A stretch of DNA of 64,000 nt from GCA-2684655 sp045105235 (GCA_045105235.1 JBGCDH010000028.1:5401-69400), one strand, 5' to 3'; shown: positions 42,634-52,100, numbered from the stretch's first letter. The notes: generated by a model from the sequence alone, not told the origin. Program-made: numbers and translations.

Positions 42634-44794
42634 TGCACCTCTGGACCCGGCTGGTGCCGAAGTGAAAGGCGCGAGCCACGCTCTGCACCGCATCTTCCAT
42701 CCGCGTGGCGTAGCCGTGATCGGCGCGTCGCAGGACACCACCAAGCGCGGCTACCAGGCGATCTCATCGCTGCAGCAGGCCTCGTTTGCTGGCGGCATCT
42801 ACCCGGTCAACCCCAAGGGCGGCGAAGTGCGCGGCCTGTCCGTGCACCGCGCGCTCGCCGAGATCGAGGGCGACTGCGATTTGGCGTTTGTGGCGACGCC
42901 CGCGGCAACCGTGCCGGGCGTCCTGCGCGAGTGCGCCGACCGCGGCATCTCGGGCGCAGTCGTCGTCGCGATGGGCTTTCGCGAAACGGGCGAAGCGGGC
43001 GAAGAACTCGAGCGCCAGCTGCAGGAGGTTGTCGCCGAAACCGGCATCCGCGTGGTCGGCCCCAACACCTCGGGCATCCTCAATCCGCACATCGGCCTCA
43101 ACCTGATTGGCGTTCCGGACGTGCCGGCGGGTCGGGTCGCGTTCTTGTCGCAGTCCGGCAACGTGTCGCTGCAGGTCATGATCGAGTCGATGCGGCGTTC
43201 GCGGATCGGCTTCTCACAGGTGATCGGCGTCGGCAACGAAAGCGACCTGCGCTTCGATGAGTACCTCGACTACCTCGGCGACGAGCCGAACACGACGGCG
43301 ATTGCGATGTATGTCGAAGGCTTCCGCAAGGGGCGGCGCTTTCTGGATGCCGCTGAGCGGGTGACGCGCAAGAAGCCGGTCATCCTGCTGAAGGGCGGCG
43401 CCACGGTGCGCGGCAAGGCTGCGGCCCGCTCGCATACGGGGGCTTTGGCCGGCAGCTATCCGGTGTTTCGAGCCGGTTTGCGGCATGCCGGCGTCGTGCA
43501 CGTGCGGCGATCGGATGAGCTGTTCCACGTCGCGGAGACGCTGGCGGCCCAGCCGGCGCGCGGCGGCTTCCGCGGCATCGCGGTGCTCACCGACGGCGGT
43601 GGCCACGGCACGCTCGCCGCCGATGCGCTGCAGGTGCAGCAGGCCGACATCGTCGAGCTGGCCGCGACCACCACGGCGCGCCTCAAGGCCGAACTCGGCG
43701 AGACTGTCGACAATCCGGTCGATCTCGCGGGGCGGGCTGACAGCGACCCGCTGACGTTTGCGCGCTGCGCCGAAGCGATCATGGAAGACGACATGGTCGG
43801 CACCGTGCTGGTCGTCGGCCTGTTTGGCGGCTACCATCGGCGCTTCTCCGCGGACCTGCTGGCGCGCGAAGTGGCCGCGGCCCAGGCGATGGTCGAATGC
43901 GCCCGCAAGCACCATCGCGCATTGGTCGTGCAGTCTCTCTATGCCGATACGCCGAGCGAACCGCTCGATGTGCTTCGGCTAGCCGGCGTGCCCGTGGTGC
44001 GTTCGCTCGAGGTCGCGTGCCGCTGTGCTGCGGCGTGCTTCCAACGCGGCAAGCTGCTTAGCGAACACCGCGGTGCCGCACCGCCGCCACTGCGCGCCAA
44101 GTGGTCGGGTATGACGGTGGTGCGCGACCAAGAGCGTTCGGTGCTGCTCGAGACCGAAGCGCGCGACCTGGTTTCTGGCTACGGCATCAAAGTTGTGCCA
44201 GGCACGCTCTGCAAGACCGCGGAAGAAGCCGAAAGCGCTGTTGCCGAATGCGGCGGCACGGCCGTGCTCAAGGTCGTGGCGGGCGCTGTTTCGCACAAGA
44301 CCGATGCCGGCGGCGTGCAGCTCAACGTCACGACGACGCAGGCGCGCGCCAAGTTTGCCGAGATCGAAGCGAGCGTGCGCGGCTACTGCGCGACGCGCGG
44401 CCAGCAGCCCGATCTTCGCGGCGTGCTGGTGGCGCCAATGCTGCCCAAACCCGTGGTCGAGCTCATTCTCGGCTACAAGCGCGACCCGCAGTACGGCGGT
44501 GTGTTGGTCGTCGGCATGGGCGGCGTCGCCGTCGAAGTGCTCAAGGACGTTTCGATGCGGCTGCTGCCGATCACGCGCGAAGACGCCCGGCAGATGCTGT
44601 CGGAGATCAAGACCGCGCGCCTGCTGCGCGGCCACCGCGGCTCCCGGCCCGTCGATCGTGACGCCGTCGTCGACGCCATCATGGCGCTCGCCGAATGCGC
44701 GCGCAGCAATTCCGAAGTGGTCGAACTCGAGGTCAACCCGCTGTTCGCCTACGAGCACGGCTGCGTGGCGGTCGACGTGCGCGCGATGCTCTGA
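42590..44794 (+). CDS. ADP-forming acyl-CoA synthetase (NDP-forming type)
   Basis: The enzyme joins an organic acid to CoA with ATP cleaved to ADP and phosphate, or the reverse. I start at ATG 42590 (734 residues), which overlaps the previous gene by 44 bases and has a GAGGG about 6 bases before it; GTG 42626 is an alternative. The N-terminal CoA-binding domain has GVAVIGASQDTTKRGY. The catalytic region follows, with RSHTGALAGSY (phospho-His). The ATP-grasp half (from about residue 510) has KVVAGAVSHKTDAGGVQL and EVNPLFAYEHG. No acetyltransferase domain is present, unlike Pat proteins. Confidence 0.9.
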   Translation: MHSESDEPHDSQVSDAPLDPAGAEVKGASHALHRIFHPRGVAVIGASQDTTKRGYQAISSLQQASFAGGIYPVNPKGGEVRGLSVHRALAEIEGDCDLAFVATPAATVPGVLRECADRGISGAVVVAMGFRETGEAGEELERQLQEVVAETGIRVVGPNTSGILNPHIGLNLIGVPDVPAGRVAFLSQSGNVSLQVMIESMRRSRIGFSQVIGVGNESDLRFDEYLDYLGDEPNTTAIAMYVEGFRKGRRFLDAAERVTRKKPVILLKGGATVRGKAAARSHTGALAGSYPVFRAGLRHAGVVHVRRSDELFHVAETLAAQPARGGFRGIAVLTDGGGHGTLAADALQVQQADIVELAATTTARLKAELGETVDNPVDLAGRADSDPLTFARCAEAIMEDDMVGTVLVVGLFGGYHRRFSADLLAREVAAAQAMVECARKHHRALVVQSLYADTPSEPLDVLRLAGVPVVRSLEVACRCAAACFQRGKLLSEHRGAAPPPLRAKWSGMTVVRDQERSVLLETEARDLVSGYGIKVVPGTLCKTAEEAESAVAECGGTAVLKVVAGAVSHKTDAGGVQLNVTTTQARAKFAEIEASVRGYCATRGQQPDLRGVLVAPMLPKPVVELILGYKRDPQYGGVLVVGMGGVAVEVLKDVSMRLLPITREDARQMLSEIKTARLLRGHRGSRPVDRDAVVDAIMALAECARSNSEVVELEVNPLFAYEHGCVAVDVRAML

Positions 44795-44829
44795 GCTCGT
44801 GTCGTGCATCCGATGTCGGGGGCATTCTG

Positions 44830-44849
44830 CGGGCGCGAAAAGCCGCCCG
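44830..44849. terminator. Hairpin between convergent genes
   Basis: CGGGCG and CGCCCG form a 6-bp stem with an 8-base loop, 35 bases after the acyl-CoA synthetase stop. It faces the leftward acyltransferase gene. No T tract follows. Confidence 0.4.
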
Positions 44850-44862
44850 TCGCTGTGTTGCT

Positions 44863-44910
44863 GCTCCTCGGCAGGAAGGCTCCTCGGCAGACAGGCTCCT
44901 AGGCAGACAG
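44863..44910. repeat. 16-bp tandem repeat, three copies
   Basis: Units of GCTCCTCGGCAGACAG start at 44863, 44879 and 44895 with one to three changes. They lie in the gap between two convergent genes. Confidence 0.93.
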
Positions 44911-44992
44911 TAGGCAACATGCATTCGTCGCAGCGCCTTGCGACAAACGCCCTCCCATCGCGGATCAGGCCTCGTCTACCAGATGCACGACA

Positions 44993-46090
44993 CTAGGTGG
45001 TCTCGTTGCCTGACGGCTTGCTGCGAAAGCGCGCTGCGTAGCGCAGGATGGGGCGCTCGATGAGCCAATACGAGACTGCGGCGACGGCCAGAGTGAGCGC
45101 GACGGCGAGGCATGTGCGCAGCACAGTAGGCTGCGGCAGGATCACCCAGCGGTAGATCGGCATGTGGTAGAGATAGACGGCGTAGCTGATGCGCCCGATG
45201 GCGCGCAGCGGTGCATTCGAAAGGAGGCGTGCTGGCGAGAGCCAAGAACGGCGCGGCTGCAGGCACACCAGCAGGATGCCGGTGGCGAAAATGGCCGACT
45301 GGATGCGCAAGCCGGCAGGGGCAAAGTCGAGCGGCCACCAAGGTGCTTGCAGCACAAAGAACGGGACGTAGAGAAACCAGATGTGCGGGTGCAGCGCGAG
45401 CCCGAGCACGATCAACAGCGCGCCGAGGCGCAGGAGACGGTTTGGCTGTTGGCGCAGCCAAGGCTCGGCGAAGGCGACCAAGGCACCGGCGGCGAGCGTG
45501 CCAAAGCGCACCGGCGAGACGCTCTGCACGATCAGTGCCGACCTTGGCGCCGGCAAAAACCAGCACAGCGCCAGGGCCGACAGGATCGCCGTTGGGATGA
45601 CGCCCCATAGCAGCACGCGACGGCTCGTGCGCGGCGCTGTCCAGGCGACGACGAGCGGCCACAGCAGGTAGAAGTGTTCTTCGACGCATAGCGACCAGGT
45701 GTGGCCGAGCCCGATGCCGTTCTGCGGCGGCCAGATGACGTCGGTGAAGTTGTTGAGGTAGAGCAGATACCACGCGAGCCGGTCGGTCGGCTCGACGAGC
45801 GCGACGACGACGATCAGCAGGTAGTAGATCGGGAAGATCCGCAGCAGCCGCCTCAGCAAGAACCACCGGACGGCTTGGCCGCGCTGGCGCTCTACCAGCA
45901 GGATGCGCGTGATCAGGAACCCGCTCAGCGCAAAGAACAGCTCGACCCCGAGGCCGCCGGGTGACGCCAGCCAGTGGGCGGTCTTGAGCCAGTCTGGATA
46001 GCCATCGACTCCATGCGGGGCATGGCTCCAAAGCACCAGCAGAACGGCAATGGCGCGCAGTCCGTCGAGGCTGGGGATATGGCGCGGCAT
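44993..46090 (-). CDS. Acyltransferase 3 family membrane protein
   Basis: I start at ATG 46088-46090 (365 residues, MPRHIPSLDGLRAIAVLLVL), the family N-terminus; a frame open 81 codons further upstream is a non-coding extension. About ten membrane helices follow. The motifs LWSHAPHG (catalytic His) and VRWFLLRRLLRIFPIYY (Arg-rich loop) are typical of acyltransferases that add acyl groups to sugars, such as O-antigen or polysaccharide modification. The acceptor is unknown. It lies next to the sigma factor gene, divergent to it, which may suggest joint control but does not prove it. Confidence 0.85.
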   Translation of the reverse strand: MPRHIPSLDGLRAIAVLLVLWSHAPHGVDGYPDWLKTAHWLASPGGLGVELFFALSGFLITRILLVERQRGQAVRWFLLRRLLRIFPIYYLLIVVVALVEPTDRLAWYLLYLNNFTDVIWPPQNGIGLGHTWSLCVEEHFYLLWPLVVAWTAPRTSRRVLLWGVIPTAILSALALCWFLPAPRSALIVQSVSPVRFGTLAAGALVAFAEPWLRQQPNRLLRLGALLIVLGLALHPHIWFLYVPFFVLQAPWWPLDFAPAGLRIQSAIFATGILLVCLQPRRSWLSPARLLSNAPLRAIGRISYAVYLYHMPIYRWVILPQPTVLRTCLAVALTLAVAAVSYWLIERPILRYAARFRSKPSGNETT

Positions 46091-46251
46091 GGCCTCCGTA
46101 ACGTATCGACATCTGCTGCGAGCGAAAGCCAGGCCCGCCACGCAGGGGCTGTCCGGGATTTTCCGCAGAGAGTTGAATAGCTCGCGGCGGGTTCCAGCGA
46201 CTCTGTCACGTGACCACCAGCCAGCCCTACTTTTCTGCGCATCTGCCACGC

Positions 46252-46794
46252 ATGGCTTCACCGAATCCGCCCGATGCCCCGGAACTCCACGCCGCCGCCT
46301 TCGCGGCTGGCTCGGAGTCGCCTGACCACGCAAGCCTGCGGCGACACGTGCAGCGCTATGCGCGTGCGCTCGGAGCGACTGCCGACGAGGCAGACGATCT
46401 GACGCAAGAGACGATGCTTCGGTTGCTCGACGGACGGGCGACCGCAGTGCAGGGCGATGCCGGGGCCTTCCTGCGCGGTGTCGCCCGCAACCTGTGGCTG
46501 CAGTCTCGCCGCTGGTGGCTGCGCCGCCGGGAGCGTGAAATCGCGGCGGCGGTCGACGAGCTCTGGCTCGAGTCCGCGGAGCACGACGGCGGCGAAGAGC
46601 TGGTCGATCGCCTGCGGACGTGCCTCGAGCGGCTGCAGCCGCGGGCGCGCCGCGCGCTCGAACTGCACTACCGCGACGGCCTTGCCTGGTCCGAAGTCGC
46701 CGCGCAAACCGAACTCAACGCAAACGGCATCAAGACGCTTGCGCAACGTAGCCGCAAGGCGCTGCGTGACTGCATCGAACGGAGGACAGCATGA
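46252..46794 (+). CDS. ECF-type RNA polymerase sigma factor
   Basis: The protein has 180 residues from ATG 46252; a GTG 14 codons upstream is possible. Region 2 shows TADEADDLTQETMLRLLDG, and region 4 shows LQPRARRALELHYRDGLAWSEVAAQTEL followed by GIKTLAQRSRKAL, a helix-turn-helix in the usual place. Region 3 is absent, as expected for an ECF sigma factor. It directs polymerase to a set of promoters I cannot predict. Its stop overlaps the start of the membrane LRR protein (ATGA), so the LRR protein is likely its anti-sigma factor or its partner. Confidence 0.9.
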   Translation: MASPNPPDAPELHAAAFAAGSESPDHASLRRHVQRYARALGATADEADDLTQETMLRLLDGRATAVQGDAGAFLRGVARNLWLQSRRWWLRRREREIAAAVDELWLESAEHDGGEELVDRLRTCLERLQPRARRALELHYRDGLAWSEVAAQTELNANGIKTLAQRSRKALRDCIERRTA

Positions 46795-48521
46795 GCCACG
46801 ATCCCAAGCGTATTGCCCGCGAGCGCCAGCTCGACTGGCTGCTCGAAGAAGCTCTCGATGGCGCCGGTGAAGTGGCTGGTTCGCGTCCCGTGCGAGCACG
46901 TGCTTCGACCAGCATGCCGGTCTGGCTTGCTGCCGCCCTCGTCGTCTTGGCTGTTGGGGTCGCGTTCGGCGTCTTTGCGCTGCGCGATCGCCGCGGCGGG
47001 GAAGACCGCAACGCCGCCGAAGCCGGCCGCTCTCGCGGGGCGGTCGATCTGCCCAGAGTCGATCTGCCAAACTCCGATCCGCCAAGCGAGGAACCGTGGC
47101 ATCATTGCCGTGGCTCCGACCAGCTCGGCGACGTGCCTGCCGGGGTCACAAGCCTGAAGTGCTATGGCTTTGATGACGAAGCGTTGGCGCGTCTCGCTCG
47201 CTTCGCGAAGCTCGAACGCCTCGATCTCAGCGGCACGTCTTTCGACGCCGCCAGCGGGCTCTTTCTTGAGCCGCCGATCACCGATGCGGGCGTCGCTCAT
47301 CTTTGTGGGCTGACGTCGTTGCGGTGGCTGTCGCTGCGTGGCTGCCTTGACGTCACCGGCTTGACGCTCGGAAAACTAGGTCAGATTCCGCAGCTGGAGT
47401 CGCTGGACCTGAGCGGCACCGGCGTGGTTTCGAAGGGGATTTCGCAGCTGCCAAAGCTGGACAAGCTGCGCACGCTGGAACTCGTCGGCTGCAAAGACTT
47501 CGACGGCAGCTCGCTCGCCGACATCGCAACGATCCGGGGACTCCGCGAACTTCACTTGCAGGGCTGTCCTACCGTGACTGCCGACGACGTCATGCAGCTT
47601 GCAAAACTGCGCGAACTGCAGCTCCTGGATCTTCGCGACTGCCGCGGAAGCCTCGATCGACAGAGGTTGGTTTTGACCGATGTGACCAACGAGCAAGACG
47701 AGGCGGCCGCTCCGGTGGGGGACGGCGTGGGCATCACGGATGCTGCTGTCGCGATGCTGTCTGATCTGCCTTTGCGTGAACTGAAGCTCGGCGGCTGCAG
47801 GGCGTTGACGAATGGCGTCGGCGCGGGTCTGCAGCGCATGTCGAAGCTTGAGGCGCTTGGCCTCGGATCGCTACCGAAGACTTCGGCGGCGCTGCTCGAG
47901 CAACTGCCCACGGGGCTGCTGGCGCTGAGCGTCTCCGGCAATCGCCAGTTCGATCGCGAGGGCCTGAAGCAGCTGGCACGGTTTCCGAAGCTGTTGACGC
48001 TCGATCTGAGCGGCCTGCCCAAGGTGGATGACGACGTGCTGACGCACGTGCTCACCGGCATGCAGCTGCAGAGCCTGCGGCTCGACGGCATCAGCACCAT
48101 GGCTTTGGTGCCGGCGTCCGCAGCCGAAACCAGCCCGCGGCTGAGTTCGGCGATCGGCGCGGCGCTCGCGAAGCAGCGTGAGCTGCACACGCTGCATGCG
48201 GCGTTTGGCGGGTGGCTCGATGCGGACTGCGCGATGCAGCTCGCCAAGCTGCCCAAGCTGGTGCGGCTGGAGGCCCCGGGCAACCCCGTCGATGCTGCCG
48301 CCTGCACCGCGCTCGCCCGCAGCCCGTCGTTGAAGCGACTGATTCTCTACGGCAACGAGACGATGACGCTCGACGCCGTGCGCGCGCTGGAGCCGCTGTC
48401 GCTCGAGTACCTACACCTTGCCGGCACCAAGCTGTCGGATGACGATGTGCGCAAACTCACCAAGACATGGCAGCAGGCAACGGTTGTGCTGCCGAACGGC
48501 AAGACATTCCTGCCGCGGTAA
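46791..48521 (+). CDS. Membrane LRR protein coupled to the ECF sigma factor
   Basis: The protein has 576 residues. A cytoplasmic N-terminus of about 42 residues (ARERQLDWLLEEALDG) could bind the sigma factor. One membrane helix follows (about 43-64). The outer part starts with a linker containing a VDLPR/VDLPN/SDPPS repeat (15-bp DNA repeat at 47043-47087). From about 125 to the end there are leucine-rich repeats of about 24 residues (for example LERLDLSGTSF, LRTLELVGCKDFDG, LRELHLQGCPTVT, LLTLDLSGLPKVD). The arrangement cytoplasmic tail, helix, LRR fits a sensor or anti-sigma factor. It is not one of the known zinc-binding anti-sigma types, and the binding is inference from the ATGA coupling. 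Confidence 0.75.
   Translation: MSHDPKRIARERQLDWLLEEALDGAGEVAGSRPVRARASTSMPVWLAAALVVLAVGVAFGVFALRDRRGGEDRNAAEAGRSRGAVDLPRVDLPNSDPPSEEPWHHCRGSDQLGDVPAGVTSLKCYGFDDEALARLARFAKLERLDLSGTSFDAASGLFLEPPITDAGVAHLCGLTSLRWLSLRGCLDVTGLTLGKLGQIPQLESLDLSGTGVVSKGISQLPKLDKLRTLELVGCKDFDGSSLADIATIRGLRELHLQGCPTVTADDVMQLAKLRELQLLDLRDCRGSLDRQRLVLTDVTNEQDEAAAPVGDGVGITDAAVAMLSDLPLRELKLGGCRALTNGVGAGLQRMSKLEALGLGSLPKTSAALLEQLPTGLLALSVSGNRQFDREGLKQLARFPKLLTLDLSGLPKVDDDVLTHVLTGMQLQSLRLDGISTMALVPASAAETSPRLSSAIGAALAKQRELHTLHAAFGGWLDADCAMQLAKLPKLVRLEAPGNPVDAAACTALARSPSLKRLILYGNETMTLDAVRALEPLSLEYLHLAGTKLSDDDVRKLTKTWQQATVVLPNGKTFLPR
47043..47087. repeat. 15-bp repeat inside the LRR gene
   Basis: Three copies (47043, 47058, 47073) of a 15-bp unit, GTCGATCTGCCCAGA and close variants, encode VDLPR, VDLPN and SDPPS in the linker outside the membrane helix. 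Confidence 0.9.
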
Positions 48522-48568
48522 CGCTGGCGAGAACGAACGCTGGCGAGAACGAACGCCGGCGAGAAGCG
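48521..48568. repeat. 16-bp tandem repeat, three copies, after the LRR gene
   Basis: Units of ACGCTGGCGAGAACGA start at 48521, 48537 and 48553, the third with small changes. The first unit overlaps the last base of the LRR stop codon. The array sits in the 181-base gap before the hybrid kinase. Confidence 0.93.
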
Positions 48569-48702
48569 ACGGCGTTGGGGGATTCCCCCACGTCGTCGCG
48601 CCTTTGCCGGCAAGCGCATGCGGTGGGCTTGGGTCGCGGCGCGCGGCGGACGATAGGTCGCTCGGGAGATGATTTCGCGCGGCAGCGCCCGCGATTGCGC
48701 CT

Positions 48703-50748
48703 ATGGAATCAAACGACTGCGCCCAGCTTGGAGCGAGCAGCACGGAGGTTGAGCACGGCCTGCTTGGGCTCATCCTCGAGTTGATCCCGTATGCGGTGTT
48801 CTGGAAGGACACCGAGAGTCGCTACCTGGGCTGCAACCGCACGTTCGCTGAGCTCGGTGGCCTGTCGGACCCTCGCCAGATCATCGGCAAAGACGACTTC
48901 GATCTGCCGTGGTCCAAGGAGGAGTCCGAAGCCTACCGCGCGGATGACGCCGCCGTGATGAGGTCGGGAGAGGCCAAGATCCACATTGTCGAACGCCAGA
49001 CGACCGACGCCGGCGGCGAAACCTGGGTCGACACCAGCAAGGTGCCGCTGCGCGATCGCGATGGGCGCGTGATCGGAGTTGTGGGCATCTATGCGGACAT
49101 TACCGAACAGAAGGAATCGGAGATCGAGCTGCGTCGTGTCCGCGAGCACCTGGGCGCCGCGATCGATGCCATCGGATCTGGCCTGGTTCTCTATGACGAG
49201 AACGAGCGCATGGTGTTCTGCAACGAACCCTATCGGGACATCTACAAGGAGTGCCGTTCGATCCTCGAGCCGGGCGTTTCGTACCAGGACGTCTTGCGCT
49301 GTTTCGCCAGCAGGGCTTTGGATCTGCCGCAAGAAGGTGCGGAAGACTGGGCGCAGCAACGACTGGAGCAGCACCGCAAATGTGAGACGGACTGGATCCA
49401 GGAGCTGCCCGACCGCGTCATCCGAGTTAGCGACCGCCGCACCAAGGATGGCGGCACCGTCAGTTTGCGTACGGACATCTCCGACCTGAAAAAGATCGAG
49501 ACGGAGCTGCGCCAGGCCAAAGAGCTCGCCGAGCAGGCGAGCCGCGCCAAGACGGAGTTTTTGGCGAACATGAGTCACGAGATCCGGACGCCGATGACCG
49601 CGATCCTCGGGTTCACGGAAATGCTGATTGCGGAGACGTCGGCGCCCGCGAGTCTGCGGGCGCTCCGGACGATCCAGCGCAACGGCGACAACCTGCTGTC
49701 TCTGATGAACGACATCCTGGACCTCGCCAAAGTGGAGGCCGGCAAGTTCCGCTGCGAGCAGCAGTCGATCGCGCTCGATCAAATTCTGGCCGACGTCGTG
49801 CAGCTCCTGTGGTCACAGGCGCAGGCGAAGACCCTCGCGCTCGAGGTCGTCTACGAAACGAGCATCCCGCGCCTGATTCGCACCGATGGCACCCGCATGC
49901 GCCAGGTGCTGGTCAACCTCGTTAGCAATGCACTGAAGTTCACGGAGTGCGGCGGTGTCACAATCCGTGTTCGCTACGAAGCGACCGGCAGCGGCGGTGC
50001 CGTGCAGCTTTCGGTGGAAGACACCGGCATTGGCATGAGCAACGAGCAGCTCAAGCGGGTCTTTGATCCGTTTGAGCAGGCTGATCTGTCGACGACGCGC
50101 CAATACGGCGGAACGGGCCTTGGGCTGACCATCTGCCAGCGCCTCGCCGAACTCCTCGGCGGAGAAATCACGGCCAGTTCGAGCCAGGGACGCGGCAGCA
50201 GCTTCCGGTTCCGCTTTGCCGCGCCGGCCGTTGGCGGCTCGTCGCTGTGGCGGCCAGACCAAGTCGCGCGCCCAGATGATCCAGGCCAGGCAGCGAGGGA
50301 TCCTGCGTCAAAGGGCGCCGCGGCCTCCGTACCGCCCAGGGCTGGCAACCGGCTTGCCGGTTCCTACATTTTGTTGGCCGAGGACGGCGCCGACAACCAG
50401 CGCCTGCTGTCGCACATGCTGCGCAAGAGTGGCGTCAACGTCAGCGTCGTCGCCAACGGCGTCCTCGCCGTCGAGGCCTATCGCGACCACCGCGACTCGG
50501 GCTCGCCGTTTGACCTCGTCCTGATGGACATGCAGATGCCGCACATGGATGGCTACGAAGCTACCGGGTGGATCCGCAAGGAAGACCCCGCGATTCCGGT
50601 GATCGCCTTGACCGCGCATGCGATGGCGGGCGACCGCGAACGCTGCCTGGAAGCCGGTTGCAGTGACTACCTGACAAAGCCCATCCGTCATGCTGTTTTG
50701 CTGCAGGCGTGTTCCGACTGGCTGGACAAAGCTGCGGCGAACCCGTAG
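48703..50748 (+). CDS. Hybrid histidine kinase with two PAS domains and a receiver
   Basis: The protein has 681 residues and no membrane helix, so it is likely cytoplasmic. Domain order: PAS (about 22-140), PAS (145-265), dimerisation/phosphotransfer (about 283-350) with NMSHEIRTPM and His292, the ATPase domain (about 395-510) with LVNLVSNALKFTE, VEDTGIGMS and QYGGTGLGLTICQRL, and a C-terminal receiver (about 555-675) with LLAEDGADNQRLL and MDMQMPHMDGYEAT (phospho-Asp609). The receiver would pass phosphate to another protein, which is not in the window. The linker after the ATPase domain is Ala- and Pro-rich. The signal for the PAS domains is unknown. Confidence 0.92.
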   Translation: MESNDCAQLGASSTEVEHGLLGLILELIPYAVFWKDTESRYLGCNRTFAELGGLSDPRQIIGKDDFDLPWSKEESEAYRADDAAVMRSGEAKIHIVERQTTDAGGETWVDTSKVPLRDRDGRVIGVVGIYADITEQKESEIELRRVREHLGAAIDAIGSGLVLYDENERMVFCNEPYRDIYKECRSILEPGVSYQDVLRCFASRALDLPQEGAEDWAQQRLEQHRKCETDWIQELPDRVIRVSDRRTKDGGTVSLRTDISDLKKIETELRQAKELAEQASRAKTEFLANMSHEIRTPMTAILGFTEMLIAETSAPASLRALRTIQRNGDNLLSLMNDILDLAKVEAGKFRCEQQSIALDQILADVVQLLWSQAQAKTLALEVVYETSIPRLIRTDGTRMRQVLVNLVSNALKFTECGGVTIRVRYEATGSGGAVQLSVEDTGIGMSNEQLKRVFDPFEQADLSTTRQYGGTGLGLTICQRLAELLGGEITASSSQGRGSSFRFRFAAPAVGGSSLWRPDQVARPDDPGQAARDPASKGAAASVPPRAGNRLAGSYILLAEDGADNQRLLSHMLRKSGVNVSVVANGVLAVEAYRDHRDSGSPFDLVLMDMQMPHMDGYEATGWIRKEDPAIPVIALTAHAMAGDRERCLEAGCSDYLTKPIRHAVLLQACSDWLDKAAANP

Positions 50749-50762
50749 CCGCGTTCGATCGG

Positions 50763-50798
50763 GCGGGTTTGGGCCGCATGGTTTGCGGCTCGACCCGC
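50763..50798. terminator. Bidirectional two-part hairpin between convergent genes
   Basis: An outer stem (GCGGGT with ACCCGC) encloses an inner stem (GCCGCA with TGCGGC) with a 5-base loop and small internal bulges. It lies in the 85-base gap between the hybrid kinase and the leftward PQQ-repeat gene and could end both transcripts. Confidence 0.6.
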
Positions 50799-50833
50799 GC
50801 CGATTCGTCGAAAGATGCCGGCGTTCGTTCCCG

Positions 50834-52006
50834 CTACCGTGCGGCTTCGGTCACACACCGAATCTTGCCGTCGTGCGCGCCGAACCACAGCGATTGTCCG
50901 ACGGCGGCGGGCGAGCTCCAGACGGTGCTGCCGACTTCGAATCGCCAGGCCACGAGTCCGGTGTGGCGGTCGACGGCAAACAGGGCGCCGGGCTGGTCGC
51001 CGCCCGCACCTTCGCCGCCGACATACAGGTGGTTGCCGACCCATGCCGGCGTTCCGAGGACGCGGCCGCGCAGATCGCAGCGCCAGCGTTCTTGGCCCGT
51101 CTGCAGCTCGACGGCGTAGAGGTTGTGGTCGTCGGAACCGATGTAGACGGTGCCGCCATCGGCATCGATGACAGGCGAAGAAAACACGGCGCCGCCGGTC
51201 GGGAAGCGCCACTGCTCCTGGCCGCTGTGGACGTCGAGCGCGTAGACGTTGCCGTCGTCGGAGCCGACCACGACGAGCTCGCCGACGATCGCAGGCGAGC
51301 ACCAAACTCCCGCCTCGGTGGCGAAGCGGAAGCGCTCTTGGCCGGAGTCCGCTTCGATGCCGTAGACGTTGCCGTCCCGCGAACCGATCGCGAGCAGCCC
51401 ATTGTGCACAGCCGGTGAGGACAAGATCTCGCCGCCCGTCGCAAACGTCCAGCGCTCTGCGCCCGTCTTTGCGTCCAGGGCGTAGACCTTGTGGTCGAAG
51501 CCGCCGAAGTAGCAAACGCCGTCCAGGATCGTGGGCGACGACTGCTGGCCGCCGTCGCCGAGCGCTACGGCAAAGCGCGCCTTGCCGCTGCTGGTTTCAA
51601 CGGCGTAGAAGCGGTTGTCGTCGGCGCCGAAGTAGACGAGGCCGCGGGCGACCGCCGGCGATGCGCGAACCAGGCCGGCGACGGGAAAGCGCCAACGCTC
51701 TTCGCCGGTCTGCGCATCGAGCGCAAACAGGTTGTTGGCGAACGTGCCGCAGTAGAGCGTGCCGTCGACGACGGTCGGCGAGGACTCGACGGTGCCGCCG
51801 GTCTCGAATGACCACAGCAGCTGCGGGTTGTCGACCTGCTTGGCTGTGGGCGCGCTGCCGCGGTGGGTGGGGCTGCCGCGGAACGCCGTCCAGGAGTTGG
51901 GCCTGTCAGATGTTGCGCGGCAGCTCAAGGCGGCAAGCGAAAGGGCTAGATAGGTCAGGGCTCGCCGCTGTCGGTGTCGCCGGCGGCGCAGTTTCCAGTT
52001 GCTCAT
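50834..52006 (-). CDS. PQQ-repeat beta-propeller lipoprotein
   Basis: The protein has 390 residues. The N-terminus is basic, then a hydrophobic segment LTYLALSLAALS with Cys29, a lipobox. The rest has about eight repeats of the PQQ-like pattern, such as LYCGTFANNLFALDAQTGEE followed by RWRF and VYALDAKTGAERWTF, each with an A..GTG.E.W motif, as in BamB-like or dehydrogenase propellers. Catalytic residues of PQQ enzymes are not evident, so a structural or binding role is more likely. BamB itself helps outer membrane protein insertion, but the length and sequence do not prove that role here. It faces away from trpS and converges with the kinase gene. Confidence 0.8.
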   Translation of the reverse strand: MSNWKLRRRRHRQRRALTYLALSLAALSCRATSDRPNSWTAFRGSPTHRGSAPTAKQVDNPQLLWSFETGGTVESSPTVVDGTLYCGTFANNLFALDAQTGEERWRFPVAGLVRASPAVARGLVYFGADDNRFYAVETSSGKARFAVALGDGGQQSSPTILDGVCYFGGFDHKVYALDAKTGAERWTFATGGEILSSPAVHNGLLAIGSRDGNVYGIEADSGQERFRFATEAGVWCSPAIVGELVVVGSDDGNVYALDVHSGQEQWRFPTGGAVFSSPVIDADGGTVYIGSDDHNLYAVELQTGQERWRCDLRGRVLGTPAWVGNHLYVGGEGAGGDQPGALFAVDRHTGLVAWRFEVGSTVWSSPAAVGQSLWFGAHDGKIRCVTEAAR

Positions 52007-52100
52007 GCGGAACGCAGCGTAGCGTGCGACCGTTTGCGGCGGTGTTTCTCAACGGCCCGCTAGGACTCGTCGGAGGTCCCCGGCACACTACAGCCGCAAC

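Noticed and set aside
44993..50748. A polysaccharide or surface gene cluster including the acyltransferase, sigma factor and hybrid kinase
   Set aside because: There are no glycosyltransferases or transporters between them, and gene directions differ; closeness alone is weak evidence.
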